Below, in pieces: positions 8,108-16,879 of a stretch of 32,485 nucleotides of DNA (position 1 is the stretch's first letter; each line of letters begins with the position of its first letter). The DNA comes from Zavarzinella formosa DSM 19928. GTDB lineage: Bacteria > Planctomycetota > Planctomycetia > Gemmatales > Gemmataceae. The position numbers and the translations under genes were made by a program. A model generated the notes under the pieces. The model was not told the origin of the DNA and did not search any database. It saw nothing but the letters and a program-made list of their open reading frames with translations. Location of the stretch: positions 271,888 through 304,372 of the forward strand of contig NZ_JH636440.1 in the NCBI RefSeq assembly GCF_000255705.1, written 5' to 3'.

Positions 8108-9331
8108 ATGAATCCGCTTTCCAGCCTAATCCTCGCGGCCGGCTTGCTTGGGGCTCCGGCGGAAGCACCGCAGTCGCCCGATCCCAAACTGCTGGATCTC
8201 GTCCGGCAGCTCGGCCACAAATCATACAAGGTGAGGGAAACGGCCGCTCGCGATTTGTTGAAGCGGGGTTCCGAGGCCGTCGTCGCGCTGAACGTCGGGA
8301 CCAAGGACACCGACCCGGAAGTGGCCGAGCGCTGCAAGCAACTGCTGCCGGTGGCGGCCGCCACGGAGCGGAATGAAAAGTTGTCCCGGTTGCTCAAAGA
8401 TCCCGCCGGGCCGCTTCCCAAGGGACTCGCCGGGCTGGAAGAGTTCATCAAAATCGCCGGGGACGACAAGACCAACCGCGAAATCTACGCGGAGATGATG
8501 GGCGTGCACTATCAACTCATCGAAGCGCTGGAGAAAGACCCCAAAACCGCCGCCCGGTTGATGAATGATTTCACCAACGAAGCCTACGACCGCTGGCAGC
8601 AAGGCGCCCGCACCGGTCGATATTCCTACGACAATATCCTCGCGGACCGCGGTCAGGTGGCCATGTTTTTGTTTGCCCGCGGAGACAAGCGGTTTGCGGA
8701 CGACGCCCAGCAAAACGGCCGGGCCGGCATGTTGGTGAATTCCACCAAATTGAAGAACTTCGTGACCGGGCCGGAGGAACTTCCCGGCATGAAAAAGCTC
8801 TTCCTGCACTGGATGGAACACGAAAAGCAACCCTACATCACCACGCGGGCCTTCCAGATTGCCGCCGACGCGAAGATGAAGGAAGCCCTGCCGGTGGTGA
8901 TGAAGGTGATCGCGGACAAGAACCAGCCCGTCCACAACCGGGCGCAGGTGATGCTGACCCTCGCCAAGCTCGGCACGAAGGAAAACCTCAAGGACATCGA
9001 ACCGTTTCTGGCGGACAAGACAAACATCGGCACGATCAATTTCGGCAATGGCCAGCCACTGACCGCCCAACTCCAGGATGTGGCGATGGGTGTTTGCGTT
9101 CAACTGTGCGGCCAGAAGCTCGCCGACTTCGGTTTTGAAACCGGCCGATTCGGTGGGGGAATCCCGAACTCTTACTACTACTACGGCTTCCCCGATGACA
9201 AAACGCGGGATGCCGCCCACGCCAAGTGGAAGGAATTCGCCGCCAAACCGATGACGCCTGAAAAGAAGGAAACGCCGACGGAGAAGAAAGAAGAGACGCC
9301 TCAGAAGAAGGCAGTGCCGCAGAATCAGTGA
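8108..9331 (+). CDS. secreted HEAT-like repeat protein, paralogue 1
   Basis: A 407-residue protein, first of four tandem paralogues. A short hydrophobic N-terminus (about residues 1-20, ending near APAEA) looks like a signal peptide. It is followed by a helical motif that defines the family: LVRQLGHKSYKVRETAARDL, then a second helix pair with KDTDPEVAERCKQLLPV. This resembles HEAT or armadillo-type repeats. Another helical repeat lies in the second half (KVIADKNQPVHNRAQ, then KLGTKENLKDIEPFL), and the conserved end is DDKTRDAAHAKWKEF. Unlike its paralogues it has a Lys/Glu/Pro-rich tail. HEAT-like proteins of this kind are abundant in Gemmata-group genomes, where their partners are unknown. 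A 304-base gap containing an inverted repeat separates it from paralogue 2. Confidence 0.82.
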   Translation: MNPLSSLILAAGLLGAPAEAPQSPDPKLLDLVRQLGHKSYKVRETAARDLLKRGSEAVVALNVGTKDTDPEVAERCKQLLPVAAATERNEKLSRLLKDPAGPLPKGLAGLEEFIKIAGDDKTNREIYAEMMGVHYQLIEALEKDPKTAARLMNDFTNEAYDRWQQGARTGRYSYDNILADRGQVAMFLFARGDKRFADDAQQNGRAGMLVNSTKLKNFVTGPEELPGMKKLFLHWMEHEKQPYITTRAFQIAADAKMKEALPVVMKVIADKNQPVHNRAQVMLTLAKLGTKENLKDIEPFLADKTNIGTINFGNGQPLTAQLQDVAMGVCVQLCGQKLADFGFETGRFGGGIPNSYYYYGFPDDKTRDAAHAKWKEFAAKPMTPEKKETPTEKKEETPQKKAVPQNQ

Positions 9332-9401
9332 GCCGGAACGGCGGCGCCGCCGGGCATATGACCGGGGTTGGTTGTTGGTTTCATTGAGTGTTTTTGCCCC
9401 C

Positions 9402-9538
9402 GCCGAAGAGACCCCCTTCAACTCCCCCTTGCCAAGGGGGAGAGGAAATCCGGTCGCCGCCAATACAGCCAGCCTTGGAAGAGAGACCGGTTTTGCTCTC
9501 CCCCTTGGCAAGGGGGAGCTGGAGGGGGTCTCTTCCGC
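9402..9538. repeat. inverted-repeat element between HEAT-like paralogues
   Basis: Arms of about 44 bases at 9402-9445 and 9495-9538 are near-perfect inverted copies. Each contains its own small hairpin, CTCCCCCTTGCCAAGGGGGAG, and the flank GAAGAGACCCCCT. The remainder of the 9332-9635 gap holds no gene. This is a second MITE/REP-like family, distinct from the one at 5611. It probably terminates or attenuates transcription between paralogue 1 and the coupled paralogues 2-4. Confidence 0.85.
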
Positions 9539-9635
9539 AATGACTGCCTCCATGGCCAAAAGTTAACAACCAATCCAAGCTATGTGCTTGGGCTTTTGCC
9601 GAACGGATTCCCCCTCTCATCAAGAGGCAAGCCCG

Positions 9636-10796
9636 ATGAACACGGCCATCCTCTTCCTCTCGCTGATCCTGCTTGCCCCGCCCGAACCCCCGTCAACGCC
9701 TGCCCCCCGCCTCACGGAACTGGTCCGGCAACTCGGCCATCGGGATTTCAAAACCCGCGAAACCGCCGCCCGCGATTTGCTCAAGGCCGGGGATGACGCC
9801 ATCACCGTCTTGAACGCGGGCGTGAAGAACACCGACCCGGAAATCGCCCAACGGTGCCGACAACTTCTGCCGGTCATCTTCGCCGCCGGCCGCCAGGAAA
9901 AACTGACACGACTACTCAAAGAACCACTCGGCCCGCTTCCGAAAGGGCTGGCCGGACTGGAGCGGTTTATCGACATCACCGGAGACGGCAGGGAAACCCG
10001 AAAGCTCTACGCGGAGATGATGACGGAACATCATGCCATCATTGAGGCGTTTGAAACGGACCCGGAGACGGCCGCCCGGTTGATGGACGAGTTTTACCAG
10101 AAGGAATTTGAGCGATGGCAGGCGGCGGCCGAGGTGAGTCTGGCCGATGTGGCAAAGCTTCCGTCCGTCCCCGGCCGGGCGGCTCTGTTCCTGTTTGTTC
10201 GCGGTGACAGTCGGCATGTTGATCGTCGCAAGGGGGCCTTGAAGGGTTATCAACTGTTGAAAGCCATCAAATTGAGATCGGCCGTCACCGGGCCGGAGGA
10301 AATTCCCGGAATCAAAAAGCTCTTCCTTCGCTGGATGCAGAATGAGAAGCGAAGCGAGTTCGTCTATCAGTCCTTCGTGGTGGTCCGGGACGCGAAACTG
10401 AAGGAAGCCGCGCCCGAAGTCATCATGTTTGCCGCCCGGCGGGAGTGGCCGGAAGAATCACGGGCCGATGTGCTGGACATTCTGGCGAAAATCGGGTCAA
10501 AGGAGCATGTGAGGGATCTAAAGCCGTTGTTGACCGACACAACTTCCATCGGGACATGCACCGCCGAGGATGGCCGGGAGCTGGAGGTTCAATTCCGGGA
10601 TGTGGCCTTGGGCGTCTCCCTGCTGCTCGCCGGTGAGAAACTCACAGACTACGAGTACGCCAACTTCGGCCTGCGAAACGGATTGCCCGTCTCCTCCCTT
10701 GGCTATTGCTTCCCGGACGACAAGGCGAGACAATCGGCGTTTGCCAAGTGGAAGGACTTCACCTCGAAACCCGTGAACAAGAGCCAGGCCCCATGA
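9636..10796 (+). CDS. secreted HEAT-like repeat protein, paralogue 2
   Basis: A 386-residue paralogue of the preceding gene, with signal-like N-terminus MNTAILFLSLILLAPPEP and the family motif LVRQLGHRDFKTRETAARDL, then KNTDPEIAQRCRQLLPV. The middle retains GPLPKGLAGLERFIDITGD and the second repeat KIGSKEHVRDLKPLL; the end is DDKARQSAFAKWKDF. The frame is open from 9582, but ATG 9636 is chosen because AGAGG lies about nine bases upstream and the signal peptide begins there. Its stop codon overlaps the start of paralogue 3 as ATGA, so the two are very likely translationally coupled. Function unknown; a secreted or periplasmic scaffold is inferred. Confidence 0.85.
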   Translation: MNTAILFLSLILLAPPEPPSTPAPRLTELVRQLGHRDFKTRETAARDLLKAGDDAITVLNAGVKNTDPEIAQRCRQLLPVIFAAGRQEKLTRLLKEPLGPLPKGLAGLERFIDITGDGRETRKLYAEMMTEHHAIIEAFETDPETAARLMDEFYQKEFERWQAAAEVSLADVAKLPSVPGRAALFLFVRGDSRHVDRRKGALKGYQLLKAIKLRSAVTGPEEIPGIKKLFLRWMQNEKRSEFVYQSFVVVRDAKLKEAAPEVIMFAARREWPEESRADVLDILAKIGSKEHVRDLKPLLTDTTSIGTCTAEDGRELEVQFRDVALGVSLLLAGEKLTDYEYANFGLRNGLPVSSLGYCFPDDKARQSAFAKWKDFTSKPVNKSQAP

Positions 10797-11953
10797 ACAC
10801 GGCTGTTCTTCTTCTGGCGCTGGCGCCTCTTATCCAGCCATCGCCGCCCGATCCCCGCCTCACGGAATTAGTCCGGCAACTCGGCCACCGGGATTTCAAA
10901 ACCCGCGAGGCCGCCGCGAGTGAACTGGTCAAGGTCGGTGCCGGAGCTATTCCGGCTTTGAACATGGGGCTGAAAGACATCGACCCGGAGATTGCCGGAA
11001 GATGTGGCCGAATATTGCCCAAGGTTCTTTCCGAAAATCGAAACAGGCTCTTGAGGCAATTGACCGACAATCCCGGCAATCCATTGCCCGAAGGGCTGGC
11101 CGGCTTGAAGCGATTCATTGCCATCACCGGGGACAACAAAGGAAGCCGTCAGTTATATGCGGCAATGATGACAGAACACCACGCGATCATCGAAGCGATG
11201 GAGGCCGATCCCAAATCTGCCGGTCGACTGTGGGTTCAATTTTGCCAAAGCACGAATGATCGATGGTGGAGCGAAAAACTCAGCGGTCGTGACGGGTTGA
11301 ACGCTTCGACTCCCGTGCCCTTGGCGCTGTTGTTCTTCCTTCGCGGAGACAAGCGATTCACGGATGATCCCGAGAGCCAAATCTCAAGTTTTGATAAGAA
11401 TCGACTATTTGAGATTTTTGACTTTCATGGCTGGCTTAAAAAAGCGGACGTGCTGCCAGAAATCAAAAAGCTATTTCTGGCATGGATGGAAGGCGAACGA
11501 CAAACAGGCTTCCTTTGGCGGGGATTCTTGACCATTGATGTGCAAAAAATGAAGGAAGCCGTTCCCTCTCTTCTTAAAATCGCCGCCGAGAAAGACCGGA
11601 AGGAAGCGTCCTCAAGGGCTTGGGCGTTATGCCTGTTGGTGAAACTTAGCGACAAACAGCACCTCAAGGACGTGGAGTCGTATCTGACTGACGAGTCAGT
11701 TGTTTCCCAAACCCTTGGATCGAACGGTAAAACGCTGACGCTTCAATTCCGGGATGTGGCTTTGGGAATGGCCATCCAGCTTCACGGGTTTGAACAAAAT
11801 GCCTTTGGCCACGGGCCGCCCGGCTACTCGTCTGGAATAACTATTTCGCCAGTATCCAATTACTACTTCCAAAACGACAAGGCGAGAGACGCCGCTTTCG
11901 CCAAGTGGAAAGAATTCATCTCGAAACCCGAGAACAAGAGGCAAGAACCATGA
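10793..11953 (+). CDS. secreted HEAT-like repeat protein, paralogue 3
   Basis: A 386-residue paralogue starting inside the stop codon of paralogue 2 (ATGA overlap). The N-terminus MNTAVLLLALAPLIQPSPP is signal-like and the first repeat LVRQLGHRDFKTREAAASEL is almost identical to that of paralogue 2, pointing to recent duplication. The middle (about residues 150-260) has diverged strongly, while the second repeat KLSDKQHLKDVESYL and the end DKARDAAFAKWKEF are kept. The 3' half of the gene is AT-richer than its neighbours. A frame reading from 10706 exists but lies within paralogue 2. Its own stop again overlaps the next start as ATGA. Confidence 0.85.
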   Translation: MNTAVLLLALAPLIQPSPPDPRLTELVRQLGHRDFKTREAAASELVKVGAGAIPALNMGLKDIDPEIAGRCGRILPKVLSENRNRLLRQLTDNPGNPLPEGLAGLKRFIAITGDNKGSRQLYAAMMTEHHAIIEAMEADPKSAGRLWVQFCQSTNDRWWSEKLSGRDGLNASTPVPLALLFFLRGDKRFTDDPESQISSFDKNRLFEIFDFHGWLKKADVLPEIKKLFLAWMEGERQTGFLWRGFLTIDVQKMKEAVPSLLKIAAEKDRKEASSRAWALCLLVKLSDKQHLKDVESYLTDESVVSQTLGSNGKTLTLQFRDVALGMAIQLHGFEQNAFGHGPPGYSSGITISPVSNYYFQNDKARDAAFAKWKEFISKPENKRQEP

Positions 11954-13086
11954 ACACGGCCATCCTGTTTCTGGCGTTGGTTCCGCTTGCCCCGGACCCG
12001 GATATTCGGGTTAAAAAAGAGATTGACGAGCTGATTGCGAAGCTCGGCCACCCGGATTATAAACTCCGGGAACAGGCCGCAAAACGGCTCATGGAGATCG
12101 GGCCGGTGGCCTCGGAGGCGATCAAGGCCGGGCAGATGTCGTCCGATATCGAGATCGGCGAGCGTTGCAAAAAACTGTATCCGCTACTATGGACGCTGGG
12201 GTTGGAGAAGCGGCTTCAGAAATTTGTCAACGCCGAGGGGAACAAGGATTCCGAAGAATTGCCGTTGGTGAAAAAATGGCTGGACATCGTCGGCGGCACA
12301 AAGGCCAGCCGGGAATTGTACGCCAACATGGTCCGCGCCCATTCGGACAAACTCAAGACCGTGGAGGAGCAACCGGACCGGGGGCCGACCGTGCTCGCGG
12401 AGTTCGCCAAGTTGGTGTATGTGCGCAGCACCGGAGCGTCGGCCGTCAAAGCCACCTCGTTGCTTGGCGAACAGGATGTCTCCTTGTTCATGTTCTTGGG
12501 GGCCGTCGGCGAGGTTCGCCGGACCACCCTACCGGGGATGAGCTCCACGTATTACTACCAGTTCCTGAATTCCGAATGGCTGACCAAATCCCTCGACGCA
12601 GAAACGCCCTCCAAAGAAGTTCGCACCCTGTTTGCCCGCTGGCTGGAAAAAGAACGCTACAGCATTGTGATCCGGCGTTCCATCGAACTGGCCGGCCAGC
12701 ATAAGGTGACGGAGTGCATCCCCGTCGTGCTGAAGATCGCGGGGGACACCAACACGACGCCGTTCGTGCGGGCCGCCGCTTTGCTCGGCTTTTCCAAACT
12801 TGGCACGAAGGACAATCTGAAGGATCTGGAGCCGTTCTTAAACGACACGCTTCATCTGGCCAACGTGACTGTCAACGGCGTCAGCACCAAAGTGCAAATG
12901 GGAGATGTCGCCTTGGGCACGGCCCTGCTTCTCACCGGCCAATCCCCCAAGGAATTCGGCTTCGAGCGGGAACCCCCCACCATTGGCACGCTCACCTCCT
13001 ACACCTATTACGGCTTCTCCAGCGACGAAAAACGAGAAGCCGCCCACCAGAAGTGGAAGGACTGGGCGAAGGTGAATTTGAAGAAG

Positions 13087-13089
<3 letters not shown>
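11950..13089 (+). CDS. secreted HEAT-like repeat protein, paralogue 4
   Basis: A 379-residue protein, the most diverged of the four. The signal-like start MNTAILFLALVPLAP is shared, but the first repeat reads IDELIAKLGHPDYKLREQAA and the second SDIEIGERCKKLYPLL. The C-terminal repeat KLGTKDNLKDLEPFL and end DEKREAAHQKWKDW place it in the family. ATG 11950 overlaps the stop of paralogue 3 by four bases. The TAG stop at 13087 is supplied by the first copy of the TTTAGGG repeat array that follows. Confidence 0.84.
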
Positions 13090-14744
<1,655 letters not shown>

Positions 14745-14772
14745 TTAGGGTCTAGGGTTTAGGGTTTAGCAG

Positions 14773-14853
14773 CAAGAGCCCCACTGCGTGAGCGGTGGGG
14801 GTTGCTTCCCGAGTGTGACGGCCACCCCCACTGCTCACGCAGTGGGGCTCTTG
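14773..14853. repeat. REP-like palindrome
   Basis: Arms 14773-14801 and 14825-14853 are 29-base inverted copies with one mismatch, each starting CAAGAGCCCCACTGCGTGAG, around a 23-base loop. It has the form of a REP or MITE remnant without any coding capacity and lies in the upstream region of the Ro-like gene. Confidence 0.85.
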
Positions 14854-14907
14854 GGTTCATTGGCGCGTGTTGCTGTCGGATTGCAAATTAACAATCCGCT
14901 CGAGACA

Positions 14908-14934
14908 ATAAAAAACGCGGGATGCAATCCCGCG
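14908..14934 (-). terminator. rho-independent terminator after the Y-like RNA array
   Basis: CGCGGGAT and ATCCCGCG (14916-14934) form an eight-pair stem with a three-base loop. On the minus strand it is followed directly by six T residues (14915-14910). It lies between the last Y-like RNA (ending 15010) and the Ro-like gene start (14702), so the RNA array and the mRNA should be separate transcripts. Confidence 0.8.
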
Positions 14935-15009
14935 TAATAACACCTTGTCAATTCAGAGAATAAGAGAAGCGAGTTGGTTTTTCTAAACCCCAAACCCTAA
15001 TTAAAAACA

Positions 15010-15159
15010 TTGTCTTCCGCACAAGTCACACGAGCGGGTCTTTAATGCCAGTTCCAAGACTGGTGCCTTTAGCCGCTCGGCCAAACCTGTTTTTCAACAG
15101 GCTACAGGATTCGAACCTGTGATTGTGTGTACGCTCATGCCGTTGGGTGCGGAAGACAA
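15010..15159 (-). ncRNA. Y RNA (YrlA-like), permuted tRNA-like domain, copy 1
   Basis: A 150-base RNA read on the minus strand. The ends pair perfectly: TTGTCTTCCGCA with TGCGGAAGACAA. An internal loop follows (CCCAACG opposite GACTTG), then a nine-pair inner helix, GCATGAGCG with CGCTCGTGT. Inside is a circularly permuted tRNA: a T arm with canonical loop (ACAGG, TTCGAAT, CCTGT), an acceptor-like hairpin CCTGTT-GAAA-AACAGG closed by a GNRA tetraloop, a serine-type D arm (TGGCCGAGCGGCTAAAGGCA), and an anticodon-like arm CCAGT-CTTGGA-ACTGG. This order and the long basal stem match the known build of bacterial YrlA Y RNAs, which bind Ro/Rsr through the stem. A short T run (TGTTTTT) follows the 3' end. 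Confidence 0.85.
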
Positions 15160-15179
15160 ATTTCCTCATTCAGACGGCG

Positions 15180-15264
15180 GGATTCGGAATGCCGGCTCCG
15201 GAGACAAATCACCCGCTGTTACCGGGGATTATCAGCCAGATCCGATGGCAAACATTCCGAATCC
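15180..15264. other. structured inverted repeat between Y-like RNAs 1 and 2
   Basis: GGATTCGGAATG at 15180-15191 pairs perfectly with CATTCCGAATCC at 15253-15264. On the minus strand the 61 bases inside can form GCCA-TCGGATC-TGGC and a CCC/GGG hairpin around CGGTAACAGC, giving a multi-branched, cloverleaf-like shape. There is no T-loop motif. It could be another small RNA, a processing signal or a REP element. Confidence 0.5.
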
Positions 15265-15285
15265 GGCCATCCGAATTCAATATTA

Positions 15286-15432
15286 ATCCGTCCAAGTCGC
15301 GAGAGCTATTTAAAACTTTTCGTTGCTCTGCCAACTGAGCTACCGCCAGGTCTAATCTGGCGGGAAGGACTCGAACCTTCGACCTACGCCTTATGGAGGG
15401 TTGTTTGTAAGCTCTCGCTGTTGGGGACGGAT
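15286..15432 (-). ncRNA. Y RNA (YrlA-like), permuted tRNA-like domain, copy 2
   Basis: A 147-base RNA with the same plan as copy 1. The basal helix ATCCGTC with GACGGAT is followed by internal loop CCCAACA opposite GACTTG, then a nine-pair inner helix GCGAGAGCT with AGCTCTCGC. The helix sequences differ from copy 1 but the loop sequences are kept, as expected for a protein-binding site. The tRNA-like part is permuted: T arm GAAGG-TTCGAGT-CCTTC, seven-pair acceptor hairpin CCGCCAG-ATTAGAC-CTGGCGG, then D arm GCTC-AGTTGGCA-GAGC. The anticodon-like arm is reduced to a weak AAC-GAAAA-GTT hairpin. A tRNA finder may report broken tRNA pieces here. No T run follows, so processing from a longer transcript is likely. 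Confidence 0.83.
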
Positions 15433-15455
15433 GTTTCTTTGGGGAAGTAGTTCGG

Positions 15456-15517
15456 GAACGTAGGTCAGGCTTTCTAGCCTGACAGGTCTGTCAGGCTAGA
15501 AAGTTTGACCTACGTTC
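15456..15517. repeat. palindromic REP-like element
   Basis: A near-perfect palindrome of about 62 bases with arms GAACGTAGGTCA + CTTTCTAGCCTGACA and their inverse, around a four-base loop GGTC. Two bases are unpaired in each arm. It sits between Y-like RNAs 2 and 3 and is of the kind dispersed in Gemmata-type genomes. Confidence 0.85.
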
Positions 15518-15539
15518 GGCCAATCACTTCTAAATGACA

Positions 15540-15667
15540 AACCCATCCGAGTTTGCCGGGCTTTTTTGGTTAACAATATCGGAATCGCACCGATAACTTT
15601 CAGTTCCAAGACTGACGCTCTCCTATTGAGCTAATTGTTTGTAAGCCCGACGGGTTGGGGATGGATT
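15540..15667 (-). ncRNA. Y RNA-like element with tRNA-like domain in normal order, copy 3
   Basis: A 128-base RNA on the minus strand. The basal helix AATCCATCC with GGATGGGTT is followed by an internal loop (CCAACCCGT opposite GCAAACTC) and inner helix CGGGCTT with AAGCCCG. The 5' strand leading into the domain (CCCCAAC, then GCTTACAAACAA) is shared with copy 2. Unlike copies 1 and 2, the tRNA-like domain is not permuted: acceptor AACAAT...ATTGTT with an AACCA end, D arm GCTC-AATAGGA-GAGC, anticodon-like arm TCAGT-CTTGGA-ACTGA and T arm ATCGG-TGCGATT-CCGAT, where the usual second T of the T loop is G. The six-base anticodon loop and enclosing helix argue against a working tRNA. A degenerate tRNA gene is the alternative. 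Confidence 0.68.
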
Positions 15668-15771
15668 GTTCCCGTTGTTCTCCTGTTTTGTTGTTTCGTG
15701 TTGGGTGGTGTACACGAAAGAGGAGAGGGAAGAGCCTGCGTGGTTCGCGGAGAATTGTCAAAAAAATTCGG

Positions 15772-16614
15772 TCAGGCGATTGGCTGCATCATGGACTTCG
15801 TGAGCAAAGCCAGCCGGTCGGAGACTTCGTGCATCACCGGGCGGTCGCCGGGGTGAAGGGCGGTCATGCCGTCCAGCAGGGGGACCAGCTCCCCCGGCCA
15901 TTCGCCGGTCCATTCACCCAAGGAGGCGGCCGGTTCGTCGCGGTGGCGAATCATCGTTTCTTCCGATGATCCCTCGCGGTAAGGGAGTTCCCCGGTGAGC
16001 AATTCATAGAGGGTGACGCCCAAGCCGTACACATCGGCGGCGAAGTCGTCCGTCGGCGGGCCGGCGCACAACTCCGGGGCGATGTAGTTGGCCGTTCCCA
16101 ACACACAGCCCTCTTCCAGCAGGGCCGTGTTTTCGCCGGGGCGGTGGGCGAAGCCGAAGTCGAGCAGTTTCGCCCGTCTTCCGGCGACGAGATGGACGTT
16201 CTCCGGTTTCACATCCCCGTGAACGAAGCCGTGCCGGTGCATATGCCCGAGGGCCTCGGCCACCTGATGGGCGAAGCAAAGCGTCGTGGGGACGGGCAAC
16301 AGCCGCCGCCGGATGGCTTGCCGAAGGGAAACGCCGGTGAGTTGCTCCATCACCAGATGGCGACTCCCGGCCCGGTCGGTTTTGGCGGCGACGATTCGCA
16401 CCAGATGCGGGTGGCACAACGCCAGTCCGATCAGGGCCTCGCGTTCAAACAACCGGCGGTTGGTCGCGTCGAGTTCGGCTTCCCGCTTCAAAACCTTCAC
16501 GGCCCACGCCTGCCGAAGCGATTCGTCCGTCGCGGCGTAGACATCGCTGGTGGGGCCGCCGCCGAGGCGTTGATGCAGGACATAACCGGGCAAACGGAGT
16601 CGCGGTCCGTGCAT
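15772..16614 (-). CDS. Ser/Thr protein kinase (kinase domain only)
   Basis: A 280-residue Hanks-type protein kinase that phosphorylates Ser/Thr with ATP. The glycine-rich loop is GGGPTSDV at 18-25, the ATP-anchoring lysine is K40 (AVK), the helix-C glutamate is in FERE near 57-59, the catalytic loop is HGDVKPEN at 132-139, DFG is 152-154 and the APE motif is at 179-181. All catalytic residues are present. There is no transmembrane or sensor domain, unlike most planctomycete kinases, so it is a free cytosolic kinase. The frame extends upstream to 16833, but ATG 16614 has GGAAGG eight bases before it and the domain begins there. Its last bases lie about 100 upstream of Y-like RNA copy 3 on the same strand. 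Substrate unknown. Confidence 0.9.
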   Translation of the reverse strand: MHGPRLRLPGYVLHQRLGGGPTSDVYAATDESLRQAWAVKVLKREAELDATNRRLFEREALIGLALCHPHLVRIVAAKTDRAGSRHLVMEQLTGVSLRQAIRRRLLPVPTTLCFAHQVAEALGHMHRHGFVHGDVKPENVHLVAGRRAKLLDFGFAHRPGENTALLEEGCVLGTANYIAPELCAGPPTDDFAADVYGLGVTLYELLTGELPYREGSSEETMIRHRDEPAASLGEWTGEWPGELVPLLDGMTALHPGDRPVMHEVSDRLALLTKSMMQPIA

Positions 16615-16879
16615 GTGAACTGGCCTTCCGGGAGGTTGCGAACGAAAACCTCCCAACCGTACCGCGCCCCGGCGGGCTGACCAATCAACCACTTCCGGAA
16701 TGGCGGTCCCATGAGGATATGGCGGCCGCGCAACCGGCGCAAGCGGAATTTTCCGCGCTTTTGTCCGGTCAAAAACTCTGACATTTTGACGTATGATGAG
16801 AGAGTGCCCGATTGTAACAAGACGGTTGAACATGAATCATCGGATGGGTCGGGGCGTCGAACACCACGGAGGAAATTTC

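Noticed and set aside
8222-9559. 445-codon open frame on the minus strand
   Set aside because: It is antisense to HEAT-like paralogue 1 and the adjacent repeat, with low-complexity Arg/Leu stretches from repeat DNA.
15020-15130. Ordinary tRNA gene at the GGATTCGAACC signature
   Set aside because: The T arm precedes a closed acceptor hairpin and the D arm, so the arms are permuted and no linear cloverleaf with free 5' and 3' ends can be formed. A YrlA-like RNA explains all parts.
15127-15450. Small plus-strand proteins over the RNA array
   Set aside because: The reading frames cross the paired helices of the RNAs, have no ribosome binding site and show no protein-like composition.
16615-16833. 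N-terminal extension of the kinase
   Set aside because: The 73 residues upstream of ATG 16614 have no domain, and a good ribosome binding site supports the internal start.
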